Part shown: piece by piece, positions 18,811-28,251 of the stretch
Numbering within the stretch: the first letter of the stretch is position 1
How the letters are laid out: each line of letters begins with the position of its first letter
NCBI RefSeq assembly: GCF_005771435.1
Contig: NZ_VANI01000025.1
Span: 1-44,804, forward strand
Length of the DNA: 44,804 nt
Reading direction: 5' to 3'
From: Microbulbifer harenosus
GTDB taxonomy: Bacteria; Pseudomonadota; Gammaproteobacteria; Pseudomonadales; Cellvibrionaceae
Translations under genes and position numbers: made by a program
Notes under the pieces: generated by a model
Told to the model about the DNA's origin: nothing
Databases searched by the model: none
Seen by the model: the letters and a program-made list of their open reading frames with translations, nothing else

Positions 18811-19712
18811 TGCCTGAGTGGAGCAGCCTCGCAGCGGCCTTGGCCATCGGTTTTTTGGGCAGCAGCCACTGTATCGGCATGTGTGGCGGTATTTCCGGTG
18901 CCCTCGGGCTCGCGGTGCCCGGGCAGAAACCCGCCTGGCGACGCCTGCTCGGCTATTCTGCCGGTCGCGTGGCCAGCTACACCCTAATGGGGTTGTTAGT
19001 AGGGTTGCTGGGGGCCTACCTGGCAACAGATATTGCCAACAGCCTGGCACCACTGCGCCTGGCCGCGGGTGTGATGTTGATTGCCATGGCATTGTATCTG
19101 GCGGACTGGTGGCGTGGGCTGACGCGCCTTGAGCGCGCGGGGGCTGTGCTGTGGCGAGGAATACAGCCGCTGTCGCGCAAGCTCTTGCCGGTCAGTTCCA
19201 CGCCACAGGCCGTTGCCCTCGGTGCCCTGTGGGGCTGGCTCCCTTGCGGTCTGGTGTACAGCGCGCTCACTTTTGCGCTGGCTCAGGGCAGCGGTGGGCA
19301 GGCTGCGCTGTCCATGCTCGCATTTGGGGTTGGTACATTGCCGGCGGTACTTGCGACAGGTTTTGCGGCGACGCGTTTGCGGAATATCGTACGTCGGTCA
19401 GGAGTACGCCTTACCATGGCGGCACTGGTGTTATTGTTTGGAATCTGGACCATCTGGGGCGCGTTGGGGCATCAGGGGCACGGTGATCACGGTGCGCACA
19501 GTAATCACTCTGCCGGGCACATACATGCGCCAGAACATGATGTCGATCACGATTCTGGTCAGAATTCCGCGCCTCCACACCATTCTGAGCCTGTGGAGCA
19601 TCATTTTGTACCCGCCAATTCGTCTCAGGAGGAAGAGCGGGATGATCGCCACGGTGGTCATCATCATAACCCGCATCCGGGTGAGAACTCCGGCGCCGGT
19701 TCTGCGGACTGA
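18810..19712 (+). CDS. TauE/SafE-type membrane protein with His-rich tail
   Basis: This 300-residue protein belongs to the sulfite exporter TauE/SafE-like or UreH/DsbD-transmembrane family that commonly follows ccoS. The first 220 residues hold about six membrane helices with family features GFLGSSHCIGMCGG near 14-27, SAGRVASYTLMG, and GWLPCGLVYSAL. The paired Cys-containing motifs in helices are typical and may bind copper or do redox work. The last 80 residues are hydrophilic and extremely histidine-rich (GHQGHGDHGAHSNHS, DRHGGHHHNPHPG), which suggests metal binding. Because it is coupled to ccoS by overlapping stop and start, a role in copper handling for cbb3 assembly is likely but inferred. 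Confidence 0.85.
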   Translation: MPEWSSLAAALAIGFLGSSHCIGMCGGISGALGLAVPGQKPAWRRLLGYSAGRVASYTLMGLLVGLLGAYLATDIANSLAPLRLAAGVMLIAMALYLADWWRGLTRLERAGAVLWRGIQPLSRKLLPVSSTPQAVALGALWGWLPCGLVYSALTFALAQGSGGQAALSMLAFGVGTLPAVLATGFAATRLRNIVRRSGVRLTMAALVLLFGIWTIWGALGHQGHGDHGAHSNHSAGHIHAPEHDVDHDSGQNSAPPHHSEPVEHHFVPANSSQEEERDDRHGGHHHNPHPGENSGAGSAD

Positions 19713-19868
19713 ATCCCGCCGTCGTCCGAAGCGTTTTTCGCGGCGTGGCGGATCTCCGACGTTACAGGTACACTGGCGCCTGTGCAATTTCTGGCCTGAC
19801 CACTTGGGCCGTGAACTCGACTGTACTCGATGTTGCCAGAACGTTGCGAAGTGACAGCTGGATTGGCT

Positions 19869-21290
19869 ATGAAAAAAATAAAAAGCAAATCAGCCGGTGC
19901 GAACGGTACCGAGCGTAGAAAATCGACTTCGGAATCCGCAGTAATTCAACGCTGCCCCGATGCCCCCACCAGTATCTGGATCAATCTGTTTGCGCTTGCG
20001 GTCTCACTCGCGGCGGTTTACTGGCTGCGCGCCTATGGCCAGGATCTGGAGGTGAAAACACAGGCACTGGTGATCGTGGCACTGGCGCTCGCCCTACCGA
20101 TCATTGTGCTTGAGTGGTTTTTCCTGAAGCCCTACCGCAACCCGTCCGCAGGGCTGGATTTCGGGCGCAGGAATCACAGCCTGCGCCGCACGGCGGTGAA
20201 GCTGCTGGGCTTTTATTTCGCGGTGGGTTCGGTAGCGTTCGTATACTGGCTGTTCCCCGAGTACCACGGCTCCTTCTACGACAACTATTTCTCGGTGGTA
20301 CGCGCCGTTCTGCCCTGGTGGATGCTGCTCGCGGTGCCATATTTTTACCTGCTTGATGGTGCCATGCACTCGCCTAAAGACAGTTACTGGCAACTTGGCA
20401 GTTGGCTGTTGGGCAAGCGCCGGGGTATTTCCGGCAAGGCCATCGGCCAGTTATACCTCGGATGGCTGGTGAAGCTGTTCTTCCTTCCGTTGATGTTCGT
20501 GTACATGGGCAATAATCTCGGCACATTGCTGGCCTTTGATTTTTCCCGCCTGCTGCAGAGTTTCAAGGCAGTCTTCGATTTCACCTTCAACTTCCTGTTC
20601 TACATCGATCTGCTGTTTGTTACTGTGGGTTATGTGTGCACCTTGCGGCTGTTTGATTCCCATATCCGCACTGCCGAACCCAGCTTTCTTGGCTGGGGGG
20701 TGGCGCTGATCGGTTACCAGCCATTCTGGAGTCTGTTCTCCGGTACCTACCTCAAGTACGACGATGTCCCGGCCTGGGGATACTGGTTCTGGAATACTCC
20801 GCTGGCGTATGGCATCTGGGGTTCAATTATCCTGCTGTTGATCGCCATGTACGTGTGGGCGAGCATCCCATTCGGAATCCGCTTCTCCAACCTGACCCAT
20901 CGCGGCATTCTTACCAATGGTCCCTACCGCTATACCAAACACCCGGCTTACATCAGTAAAAATATCTCCTGGTGGATGATCTCCATGCCATTCATGGTGA
21001 GTGCCAGTGTGCCTGAAGCTTTGCGACATTCGCTGTTGTTGCTAATGGTGAACTTCATCTATTTCATGCGGGCGCGCACCGAGGAACGCCATCTCTCCTG
21101 GGACCCGGTCTATGTCGCCTATGCCAATTACATTGGGGAGCGGGGATTGTTTGCCTGTCTCGGCCGCTGGTTCCCCGTTCTGCGCTTCGGCAACGGGCGT
21201 TTGTTCTATCGCGGAGAGGGCGCGCCGCCGCCGGCACCGCTGGTCACCGGGAGTGTTTCCTCAGGTATTGCCGCGTCGGCCAACCCCTGA
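19869..21290 (+). CDS. Membrane methyltransferase-like protein (ICMT/PEMT type)
   Basis: This protein of about 473 residues has a basic, low-complexity N-terminus and about eight or more membrane helices. Its C-terminal part resembles the isoprenylcysteine carboxyl methyltransferase / phospholipid methyltransferase fold: LTHRGILTNGPYRYTKHPAYISK, broken as GILTNGPYRYTKHPAY plus a following helix, and then RARTEERHLSWDP. These form the S-adenosylmethionine-binding signature of that superfamily. The real substrate is unknown. I chose ATG 19869 (MKKIKSK), since the frame upstream to 19830 lacks a good ribosome binding site. The next gene starts 23 bases after its stop, so it may form a unit with the following glycosyltransferase genes. 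Confidence 0.75.
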   Translation: MKKIKSKSAGANGTERRKSTSESAVIQRCPDAPTSIWINLFALAVSLAAVYWLRAYGQDLEVKTQALVIVALALALPIIVLEWFFLKPYRNPSAGLDFGRRNHSLRRTAVKLLGFYFAVGSVAFVYWLFPEYHGSFYDNYFSVVRAVLPWWMLLAVPYFYLLDGAMHSPKDSYWQLGSWLLGKRRGISGKAIGQLYLGWLVKLFFLPLMFVYMGNNLGTLLAFDFSRLLQSFKAVFDFTFNFLFYIDLLFVTVGYVCTLRLFDSHIRTAEPSFLGWGVALIGYQPFWSLFSGTYLKYDDVPAWGYWFWNTPLAYGIWGSIILLLIAMYVWASIPFGIRFSNLTHRGILTNGPYRYTKHPAYISKNISWWMISMPFMVSASVPEALRHSLLLLMVNFIYFMRARTEERHLSWDPVYVAYANYIGERGLFACLGRWFPVLRFGNGRLFYRGEGAPPPAPLVTGSVSSGIAASANP

Positions 21291-21313
21291 GCGAAATTGA
21301 GGAGTCGTGCCAG

Positions 21314-22837
21314 ATGGTGGGGAATGTTTTGGGGGGGCTGGCCGCAGGTGCGCGACTCTGGTGGCGCGACCGCAGTGCGGGACTTAGCGCCAACGGTGGA
21401 GCAGCGGGGGTATTCCTCGGGGTATGGGAGAGGACGCCGCCGGCTGTGCGACGGGTGAATCACCGCTGGTGGACCTACGCCGGGCTCTACCTGCTGATCG
21501 CCGTTGGTATCTGGCTGCGGGTGGACCAGGTGTTTACCCACAATCCCATGGACCACATCTGGAGTGACCCGCAGCGTCACTGGGAGCAGGGTACCGAGAG
21601 CCTGCGGCGGGACCCCATGACCCTGACCGATCCGGTGATGTACCAGGTCTATGTGGGGGTGCTCGCCAAGCTCACTCTGGGTGAGCCACTGCTTGTGGCT
21701 TTTTTTACTGCTTTACTGGCCTGTCTGACGCCCTGGATCTGGTATCGCTTTGCCCGCGAGTTGCTGCCCGGGCGATTGCAGGCGACGGCGGTCTGGGCTG
21801 CGCTCTCCCTGTTACCTTCATGGATTGCCATCTACAGCTATTTCATGCAAGAGACGCTGCTACTGCCTCTGCTTGGTACCGCGCTCTATGCTAGCTGGCG
21901 CTGCCGGCGCAAACAGACACTGGCGAGCTTTCTCCTGATGGTCACCGTGTGGGCGCTGGCGGGACTGACCCGCGGTATTGCCATTCCTCTGGCGGCGGTG
22001 GTGGCCACCTGGTTGTGGCTGGTGCAGTCGCAGAAACTCGCCAAGGCCGGCTACAGCCTGCTGTTACTCGGGCTGTTGATGGGGCCACTGGCCTACCGCA
22101 GTTACGCCGCCATGCATATGGTCTCACCCCACGGCATTGGACAGCTGGTAGCGCTGTACCTGCGTTCCGGCAAACGGGAAATTCGTGTGCATTACAGCCG
22201 CGAAGGGGCGCAGTGGAATTACTGGTTCGGATCTCCCTCCACCGGCGAAAAACCGTTGGCACCGCTCAGTGACTGGACCACGTCCCGCGAAGGCCAGGTG
22301 CACGCGCGTATCCGCATTGAGAACGGCGTCGAAGACTGGGATCGCGCTCTGGCGCGATATCCCTGGACGGTAGAGCGCTACCTGACGCTGACCGGGGAGA
22401 ACCTGATCTACCTGTTTTTTGGCTCTTCGTGGCCGGATAACAATCGCGAGCGCTGGCTGGAAGCGGTGAACCACCAGAGCCGCTGGCTGTGGGCTCCGTT
22501 GACCCTGTTGCTGCTTGTGGGCACGGTGCTCTGTTGGCGCCGGCTGCGGGGTGCACGCCTGTTTGCGGTGCTGCTGATGACCTGGATTCTGGTGCAGGGG
22601 CTGCTCCCTGTTGCGGTCAACGAAGGGCGTTACCGCAAGCCCGCGGAAGGGATGTTGCTGACTCAGGCCATTTTGCTGGCCACTGTCCTTCGCCGCCGCA
22701 CGCGACGGCGGAGTGACAGTGAAGTCGAAGCGCCGCTGTGGCAGACACCAGGTTCGACCGCGAAAGCAGGGCTGCCAGCTGCCGCCGAGGTCTGGGTGGC
22801 GGATGAGCGGCGGGAAAGAAATGATGCAGTCGTCTGA
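21314..22837 (+). CDS. GT39-like membrane glycosyltransferase
   Basis: This 507-residue multi-helix membrane protein looks like a GT-C glycosyltransferase of the PMT/ArnT type (family 39). A first helix (about 55-70) is followed by a periplasmic loop with an acidic, aromatic stretch (DHIWSDPQRHW). Many hydrophobic helices and a soluble loop near residues 270-350 come next. A GAGGAG sequence lies 9 bases before the ATG. The C-terminus is arginine-rich and cytosolic. The following GtrA-like and GT2 genes overlap, so the three probably make and transfer a polyprenyl-phosphate sugar to a periplasmic acceptor. Lipid A, a surface polymer and a protein are all possible acceptors. Confidence 0.75.
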   Translation: MVGNVLGGLAAGARLWWRDRSAGLSANGGAAGVFLGVWERTPPAVRRVNHRWWTYAGLYLLIAVGIWLRVDQVFTHNPMDHIWSDPQRHWEQGTESLRRDPMTLTDPVMYQVYVGVLAKLTLGEPLLVAFFTALLACLTPWIWYRFARELLPGRLQATAVWAALSLLPSWIAIYSYFMQETLLLPLLGTALYASWRCRRKQTLASFLLMVTVWALAGLTRGIAIPLAAVVATWLWLVQSQKLAKAGYSLLLLGLLMGPLAYRSYAAMHMVSPHGIGQLVALYLRSGKREIRVHYSREGAQWNYWFGSPSTGEKPLAPLSDWTTSREGQVHARIRIENGVEDWDRALARYPWTVERYLTLTGENLIYLFFGSSWPDNNRERWLEAVNHQSRWLWAPLTLLLLVGTVLCWRRLRGARLFAVLLMTWILVQGLLPVAVNEGRYRKPAEGMLLTQAILLATVLRRRTRRRSDSEVEAPLWQTPGSTAKAGLPAAAEVWVADERRERNDAVV

Positions 22838-23252
22838 TTCCGCGATCAGCACATCCCGGTGGTTGCGACAACTGCTGGGTAGAGCGGGGCGCTTTACCCT
22901 GGTGGGGGGATTAGCCACACTGGTCCAGTACCTGCTGCTGGTGGTTTTGGTGGAGCTGGCCGCGATGGCTACGGTGCTGTCGTCCGCGCTTGCGTTTACA
23001 CTTTCCGCAGCGCTCAACTATTTGTTGAACTTCTATTTCACCTTCGGCGGTGGTGCACGCCACCGGCAGGCACTGCCCAAATTCGTGGCAGTCGCGACCA
23101 TCGGGCTCGCCACTAACACCCTGTGTTTTTCCCTGGCACTGCTGTTGTTGCCCTATCTGCTGGCGCAGCTGGTCGCCACGCTGATCACACTGATCGGCAA
23201 CTTTCTCCTGCATCAATTCTGGATCTACCGGGAGTCCCAATGGAATTCGTAA
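22803..23252 (+). CDS. GtrA family membrane protein
   Basis: GtrA-like proteins are small four-helix membrane proteins thought to flip polyprenyl-phosphate-linked sugars. The 149-residue product shows the hallmark GRFTLVGGLATLVQYLLLV near 27, then SAALNYLLNFYFTF and a final pair of helices ending IGNFLLHQFWIYRE. The start is uncertain: ATG 22803, 22821 or 22824 all fit and all overlap the upstream gene. The stop overlaps the GT2 start, so these genes are translationally coupled. Confidence 0.85.
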   Translation: MSGGKEMMQSSDSAISTSRWLRQLLGRAGRFTLVGGLATLVQYLLLVVLVELAAMATVLSSALAFTLSAALNYLLNFYFTFGGGARHRQALPKFVAVATIGLATNTLCFSLALLLLPYLLAQLVATLITLIGNFLLHQFWIYRESQWNS

Positions 23253-24358
23253 CTGAAGCTGATCTATTGGCCCCCTCGCTGGCCATCGTTGTCCCTTGCT
23301 ACAACGAGGAGGAGGTGATTGCGGATACCACTGCGGAATTGCTGAAGACATTGGAGAATCTGGCGTCGGAGGGGCGAATCTCGGCGACGTCGAAAATCTA
23401 TTACGTCGACGATGGCAGTCGCGATGCCACCTGGTCGATGCTGGAAAAGATCGCGCGTGACGATAACCGCGTTGTGGCGGTAGCACTCTCGCGTAACCGC
23501 GGTCATCAGAATGCACTGTACGCTGGTCTTTCGCAGACCCAAGAAGACATGGTGGTGAGTATTGACGCGGACCTGCAGGATGGGCCGGAGAATATCACCG
23601 CCATGGTAGACGCCTTCCGCGCCGGCTTTGAGGTGGTATTTGGGGTGCGTGAAGAGCGGGGCACGGATACTTGGTTCAAGCGTATGACAGCGGAAGGTTA
23701 CTACCGGCTGATGCAGCGCCTTGGCGTGGATCTGGTGTTCAACCACGCCGACTTTCGCCTGATGTCGCGACGCGCGGTAGATACCCTGCTCGAGTACCCT
23801 GAAACCAACCTGTTTCTGCGCGGCATGGTGCGCGAACTCGGATTTCGCTCCACCACGGTTGCCTATGCGCGCAGACCGCGTATGGCAGGTGAGAGCAAGT
23901 ACCCGCTGCGGCGGATGCTGTCGCTGGCGTGGAGGGGAGTAACGGCGTTCTCCATTGCACCGCTGCGGGCGATCACCCTGCTTGGGTTGGTGTCCGGTGG
24001 GTTGGCACTGGGGTTGATCGCCTGGGTGTTGTTTGTAAAGGTTTTTTCCAGCTCTGCCGTGCCCGGTTGGGCATCTATCATGGTGCCGGTATTGTTTATC
24101 GGCAGTGTGCAGCTGCTCTGCCTTGGGGTGATCGGAGAGTATCTGGGCAAAATCTACGAAGAGGTGAAGCGCCGCCCGCGGTTCCATCTGCGGGAAGTGG
24201 TGGGTGCCGACCCGGTCTCTGATGTCGGAACGGGCGGTTTACTGTCGGGGATGCCGCGGGCGCATCGGGGTGTCGGATTTCCTGATTATTCCGACAGCAA
24301 TCGCAGGGACAGATCGATAGCGCGCAGGTGCTTGGTCAGGCTGCCGGAGGAAATGTAA
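23240..24358 (+). CDS. Glycosyltransferase family 2 (GtrB/DPM-like)
   Basis: This 372-residue enzyme is of the dolichol/undecaprenyl-phosphate sugar synthase type. It probably charges a polyprenyl phosphate with a sugar from a nucleotide donor on the cytosolic face. Visible motifs are [11 protein letters not shown] near 15, YYVDDGSRD near 55, the catalytic [11 protein letters not shown] near 108, and [13 protein letters not shown] near 168. Two C-terminal membrane helices (about 245-300) precede [20 protein letters not shown]. The start is ATG 23240, which overlaps the GtrA-like gene by 13 bases. The C-terminal 24 codons run into the opposing 3' end of nadC, a 73-base convergent overlap. Confidence 0.88.
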   Translation: MEFVTEADLLAPSLAIVVPCYNEEEVIADTTAELLKTLENLASEGRISATSKIYYVDDGSRDATWSMLEKIARDDNRVVAVALSRNRGHQNALYAGLSQTQEDMVVSIDADLQDGPENITAMVDAFRAGFEVVFGVREERGTDTWFKRMTAEGYYRLMQRLGVDLVFNHADFRLMSRRAVDTLLEYPETNLFLRGMVRELGFRSTTVAYARRPRMAGESKYPLRRMLSLAWRGVTAFSIAPLRAITLLGLVSGGLALGLIAWVLFVKVFSSSAVPGWASIMVPVLFIGSVQLLCLGVIGEYLGKIYEEVKRRPRFHLREVVGADPVSDVGTGGLLSGMPRAHRGVGFPDYSDSNRRDRSIARRCLVRLPEEM

Positions 24359-25143
24359 TCCACCGCGAGCCCTGCAAGCTGCTTCAGTCGCGCTTCATTC
24401 ACACTGCCAGAAATTTCGATTTTTGCGCGGCCGCGCGCGAGTGTTAGTGCCTGTGCGGTCATGTCATCGGTGAACTCGTCGAGCATGATCACATCGGCGC
24501 CGGCATCCAGTGCCTGTTGCAACTCCTCCAGGCTTTCCACCTCTACTTCCACCAGGGCGCCGGGCTTGATTCGATGCGCCTGACTTACCGCTTTGTCAAT
24601 TCCGCCGGCAGCGGCGATATGATTTTCCTTGATCAAAAAAGCGTCATAAAGGCCGACGCGGTGGTTGTGGCAGCCGCCACACAGCACCGCATATTTCTGC
24701 GCGGTGCGCAGACCCGGAATGGTCTTGCGGGTGTCGAGAATACGGATTTCGGAGTCCGCGGCCAAAGCCGCATACTCTGACGCCGTTGTTGCCGTACCGG
24801 ACAGTGTCTGTACAAAGTTTAGTGCACAGCGCTCGCCGGTCAGGATCGAGCGCGCGGTGCCGCATAGCTCAAACAACGTGCTGCCAGCTGCGACCCGGTC
24901 CCCATCCTGCACGTACCACTGCAACTGGAGCGCCGGGTCCAGCTGCCGAAACACTTCCTCTACCCAGGGCCTTCCGCAGAACACGCAGTCCTCTCGGGTA
25001 ATTACCCGCGCGCGCGCCTGGCGCTTCGGTGGAATCAGCTGTGCAGTGATATCGCCATCGCCGATGTCTTCCGCCAATGCGACTGTCACGGCTCTCTGGA
25101 TATCCTGTTGCAGATTGGGGATAGCGGCGTCGGCGGGAGTCAT
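24286..25143 (-). CDS. nadC: Nicotinate-nucleotide pyrophosphorylase (carboxylating)
   Basis: NadC makes nicotinate mononucleotide from quinolinate and PRPP in NAD synthesis. The 285-residue protein carries the N-terminal [15 protein letters not shown], the [17 protein letters not shown] block near 115, [10 protein letters not shown] near 138, [20 protein letters not shown] near 155-174, and the VEVESLEE and MLDEFT phosphate-site strands. Its length is normal. The gene is convergent with the GT2 gene and divergent from the DUF1631 pair. In many gammaproteobacteria nadC borders ampD directly; here ampD is 5.7 kb away. Confidence 0.96.
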   Translation of the reverse strand: MTPADAAIPNLQQDIQRAVTVALAEDIGDGDITAQLIPPKRQARARVITREDCVFCGRPWVEEVFRQLDPALQLQWYVQDGDRVAAGSTLFELCGTARSILTGERCALNFVQTLSGTATTASEYAALAADSEIRILDTRKTIPGLRTAQKYAVLCGGCHNHRVGLYDAFLIKENHIAAAGGIDKAVSQAHRIKPGALVEVEVESLEELQQALDAGADVIMLDEFTDDMTAQALTLARGRAKIEISGSVNEARLKQLAGLAVDYISSGSLTKHLRAIDLSLRLLSE

Positions 25144-25330
25144 AGGGAACCTCGGCTAGGTTAGTCCGACGCAAAGGGCGGCCGGATATTGCGGCTGGCA
25201 ATACTAGCAAATTCGCAGGGTGGGCCAGAAGCGAATTGGCGGTTGTACTCGGATTATTATTTTCCGCCGACTCGCGCATGCGGGGGCTGTGACTACTGTC
25301 GCAAAATGGTTCGCGCGAGCGATGCAGCGG

Positions 25331-25360
25331 TTGTGCTGCCCGCGCGTAAGTCCGTAGAAT
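25331..25360 (+). promoter_or_regulatory. Candidate promoter of first DUF1631 gene
   Basis: TTGTGC (25331-25336) and TAGAAT (25355-25360) are spaced by 18 bp in the 408-base nadC/DUF1631 divergent gap. I see nothing else in that gap that supports a gene, although its long open frames are GC-driven. Confidence 0.35.
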
Positions 25361-25551
25361 CGAGAGTTGACCAGAATAGGTCGTTTCGCGCGGCTGTTCC
25401 GCTCTCCCGTAACCCTACCAGCGGCAATGTTGTGGTTGCCACATGGCGAGCGTTAGGCGCAGAAAATAAGACATCAGGTCCGCAGGCGGTTTCCCAGAAC
25501 TTCTGCGGTTGCATCACCCGGCTGCCCGACGGGGCCACCGGCCGAGGCTAA

Positions 25552-27822
25552 ATGGCAATGACAGACTCCAACAACGTGGTATCCATTCAGGGTTTACAAC
25601 GGGAGCCGCGCGAGAACAAGAGAGGCGCCAGTCTTCCCGCGCCAGTGGTCGCAGTGCGCGAAAAGGCTCGTTCTCTGCTCGCCGAGCAGGTCAAGTTACT
25701 GTTTGCCAAAGTGGACGACTCACTTTTCGCCATGGCGGAAAAAGCCCACGGCCAGGAGGAGCAGGACGGCCTGTTCCAGGCGCTGCGTCTGCTGCGGGTG
25801 GAGCGGCGCAAGGTGGTGGACCAGTTTGCAGACAATGTGGCGCGCGCATTCCTGGTGCGGGATTCCTCCGAAGACGGGCGTGAAGATCTGTATTCGGCCG
25901 ATAACCTGTCATTGGTGCACAACGACGACCTCGAACAGCTGGTCGCGGTGGACACCATGGTCGCCAATGCCAAGCGGGATTTTGCCGAGCCGCTGACCGA
26001 AATATCCCTGCGGCTCAATACCCTGCTATCTGTCAAAATCTATGACAAGAACAACCCTCTAGGCCCCGACGCTATCTGCGATGCATTCGTCGAGGCGTCG
26101 CGCCCGCTGAACCTGCATATCCGTGCCCGCCTGACCCTGCTGAAAAAATTCGAGCAGGTTGTCATGCTCAATCTGGGAAAAATCTACGACCAGTGCAATG
26201 ACCTGTTTGTAGAGCAGGGTGTATTGCCCTCGCTCAAGCAGCAGCGCCGCGCCGCGCGTCAGCAGCAGCGGCCTGCCGCCAGCACATCGGTGCCACACTC
26301 GGGCGCGCAACCCGCCGGACCGGCGGCATTGGGGGGCAGTGTTACCGCAGCGGGTTACGGGCTGCTACCGGTGAATTCTGGTGTTGCTCCCATGGCGGCT
26401 CAGGATCTGCTTTCTCATCTCGGCGCTCTACAGAGCCACCTGCCTGGCAGCTACAGTGACGGTGGCATTCAGTTGCTGAACGTCAACAGTCTGCTTCAGG
26501 AGCGTCTGGTTGACGTGCGCCAGTCGGCGGCGCTTACCAAGGTCGACAGCGACATTATCAAGCTGGTGGAAATGCTGTTTTCGTTCATCCTCGAAGACCG
26601 CAATCTCGCCGAGCCAATCAAGACCCAGCTGGGGCGTCTGCAGTTGCCGTTACTCAAAGTGGCCATTGCCGACAAATCGTTCTTCAGCAAAGGAGGCCAT
26701 CCCGCCCGCAAGCTTCTGAATGAGCTGGCGGACGCCTGCACCGGATGGCAGGCAAAAGATAATTATGAGTCCGACCCGCTGTTCAAGAAGGTCAGTGAGG
26801 TGGTCGCCCGGGTGTTGGCGGAGTTTGATCAGGACATCAATGTCTTTTCCTTGCTGTTGGAGTCCTTTCGCGAGTTCATTGAACGCGAGCGTAAGCGCGC
26901 CCAGAAACTCGAACAACGTATCGTGGACGAGGCCGATGGTCGCGCCAAAACCCAGGCCGCGCGCGCGCGGGTGGCTGCCGTCATGGATGCCCTGGTGGCA
27001 GAGCGGGATCTGCCGCCGGTGGTCACTGAGTGGCTGAACAAAGTCTGGTCCAACATGCTGTTCCTGAGCTGTATCAAGGACGGTACCGACAGTGAAAGCT
27101 GGAGCCGTGATGTGCGCACTGCGAGAGATCTGGTGTGGAGTGTGCATGCGCCGATGCCGGAAAGTCGCAAGCAACTGCAGGGACTCTTGCCTGCGTTGCA
27201 GGAGCGCCTAAAAGTGGGGGTGGAGGCAGTGTCGCTCAACTCGTTTGAAGCGCGACGCATGTTTGCCGGCCTCAAAGATGTATACCGTGAACGCTTTGCG
27301 CTGGCACAGCGCATTACTGAAGAGCGCGCCCGCCTGGCCCGCGAAGAAGCGCGTGACGAGGTGCGAGAGCAATTGCGCGATGAGGTGCTTGAGGAGGTTC
27401 GCGCTGCCTCGCAAGTTGCTCAGGCTGAGGTGCAAGAGGTCGTCGAGCTTCCGCAGATGGAAGAGCTGGAGCAGGTGGTTGCCGAGGTCGAACTCAAGGT
27501 ACAAACAGCGGAAACCGAGGCGGTGCCCGAGAATGATTCCTACTGGCAGCAGACCTTCCGTCTCGCCCAGGGCAGTTGGTTCGAATTGAAGCGGGGAGGC
27601 GAAGAGCAATTCCGTTGCCGTTTGGCGGCGGTGATCAAAGATATCGATCAGTTCATCTTCGTCAATCGCAACGGCGCCAAGGTGGCAGAGTTCACCCGTG
27701 TGGAGCTGGCGCAGGCATTGCGAGCGGCACAGCTGCTGCCACTGGATGACGGCATGCTGTTTGAGCGCGCGCTGCAGTCTGTTATTGGTACTGTGCGCAA
27801 GTCCCGTGGAGAAATGCACTAA
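25552..27822 (+). CDS. DUF1631 domain-containing protein (first copy)
   Basis: This 756-residue protein belongs to DUF1631, a proteobacterial family of unknown function. It looks cytosolic, with no signal peptide or membrane segment. The N-terminal part includes LFAKVDDSLFAMAEKAHGQ, EEQDGLF and DDLEQLVAVDTMVANAKRDF. A low-complexity Gln/Ala/Pro linker lies near 225-285, followed by a helical core with EMLFSFILEDRNLAEPIK near 340-357, KGGHPARKLLNELADAC and VLAEFDQD. A charged coiled-coil-like stretch (about 580-620) leads to a C-terminal small domain, DSYWQQTFRLAQGSWFEL to NRNGAKVAEF. The ATG at 25552 follows GAGG; ATG 25558 is an alternative. The next gene is a diverged paralogue. Confidence 0.9.
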   Translation: MAMTDSNNVVSIQGLQREPRENKRGASLPAPVVAVREKARSLLAEQVKLLFAKVDDSLFAMAEKAHGQEEQDGLFQALRLLRVERRKVVDQFADNVARAFLVRDSSEDGREDLYSADNLSLVHNDDLEQLVAVDTMVANAKRDFAEPLTEISLRLNTLLSVKIYDKNNPLGPDAICDAFVEASRPLNLHIRARLTLLKKFEQVVMLNLGKIYDQCNDLFVEQGVLPSLKQQRRAARQQQRPAASTSVPHSGAQPAGPAALGGSVTAAGYGLLPVNSGVAPMAAQDLLSHLGALQSHLPGSYSDGGIQLLNVNSLLQERLVDVRQSAALTKVDSDIIKLVEMLFSFILEDRNLAEPIKTQLGRLQLPLLKVAIADKSFFSKGGHPARKLLNELADACTGWQAKDNYESDPLFKKVSEVVARVLAEFDQDINVFSLLLESFREFIERERKRAQKLEQRIVDEADGRAKTQAARARVAAVMDALVAERDLPPVVTEWLNKVWSNMLFLSCIKDGTDSESWSRDVRTARDLVWSVHAPMPESRKQLQGLLPALQERLKVGVEAVSLNSFEARRMFAGLKDVYRERFALAQRITEERARLAREEARDEVREQLRDEVLEEVRAASQVAQAEVQEVVELPQMEELEQVVAEVELKVQTAETEAVPENDSYWQQTFRLAQGSWFELKRGGEEQFRCRLAAVIKDIDQFIFVNRNGAKVAEFTRVELAQALRAAQLLPLDDGMLFERALQSVIGTVRKSRGEMH

Positions 27823-28251
27823 CGGTCTTCCGATATATCTCGACGTTTAAACCCTTTCGGCGGCTTTTCATACAGTCGCCGCATATTGTCGCGGAATACT
27901 CCCAGGGCGGCGAAGCGCAGCAACCTGCCGCCCCTGAGCCCCCTCCGTGCGTGACTTTCCTGACTTGTCAATAAAATCCTGATTTATACACTCCAAGTGA
28001 CCAAAAATGGCCCTTTTTGGTACTTGTGTGTCGTTTATGTTTGCCGGATATTGCGCAAAAGTTCCGCTTATATCGATGGCCATCCTCTGCGAGGCGTCGT
28101 TTGGGGGCCGGCAGTACTCCGTTACGGTTTTGCACCTGATGCGCTTGTCCGGCAGGTGGAATGTCTTTTTGTCTGCCGCGGAGTATTGGGGGGCGCAGTA
28201 AACGCCTCTGCGGTGGAAGTACTCAGATCAATTGCCAGGAGGGCAGCTGGG
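27823..28251. other. 430-base gap between the two DUF1631 genes
   Basis: The DUF1631 frame stays open leftwards, but family similarity begins only after 28252, so this is treated as non-coding. It holds a perfect 7-bp hairpin CCAAAAA/TTTTTGG at 28001-28020. A looser repeat of the type CGCGGAATACTCCCAGGGCGG near 27889, read in pieces, recurs as CGCGGAGTATTGGGGGGCG near 28179. No clear promoter was identified. Confidence 0.4.

Noticed and set aside
25189..25551. A 120-codon plus-strand open frame before the first DUF1631 gene
   Set aside because: It has no ribosome binding site or recognisable motif and abuts the DUF1631 start. The region is better read as the nadC/DUF1631 promoter gap.
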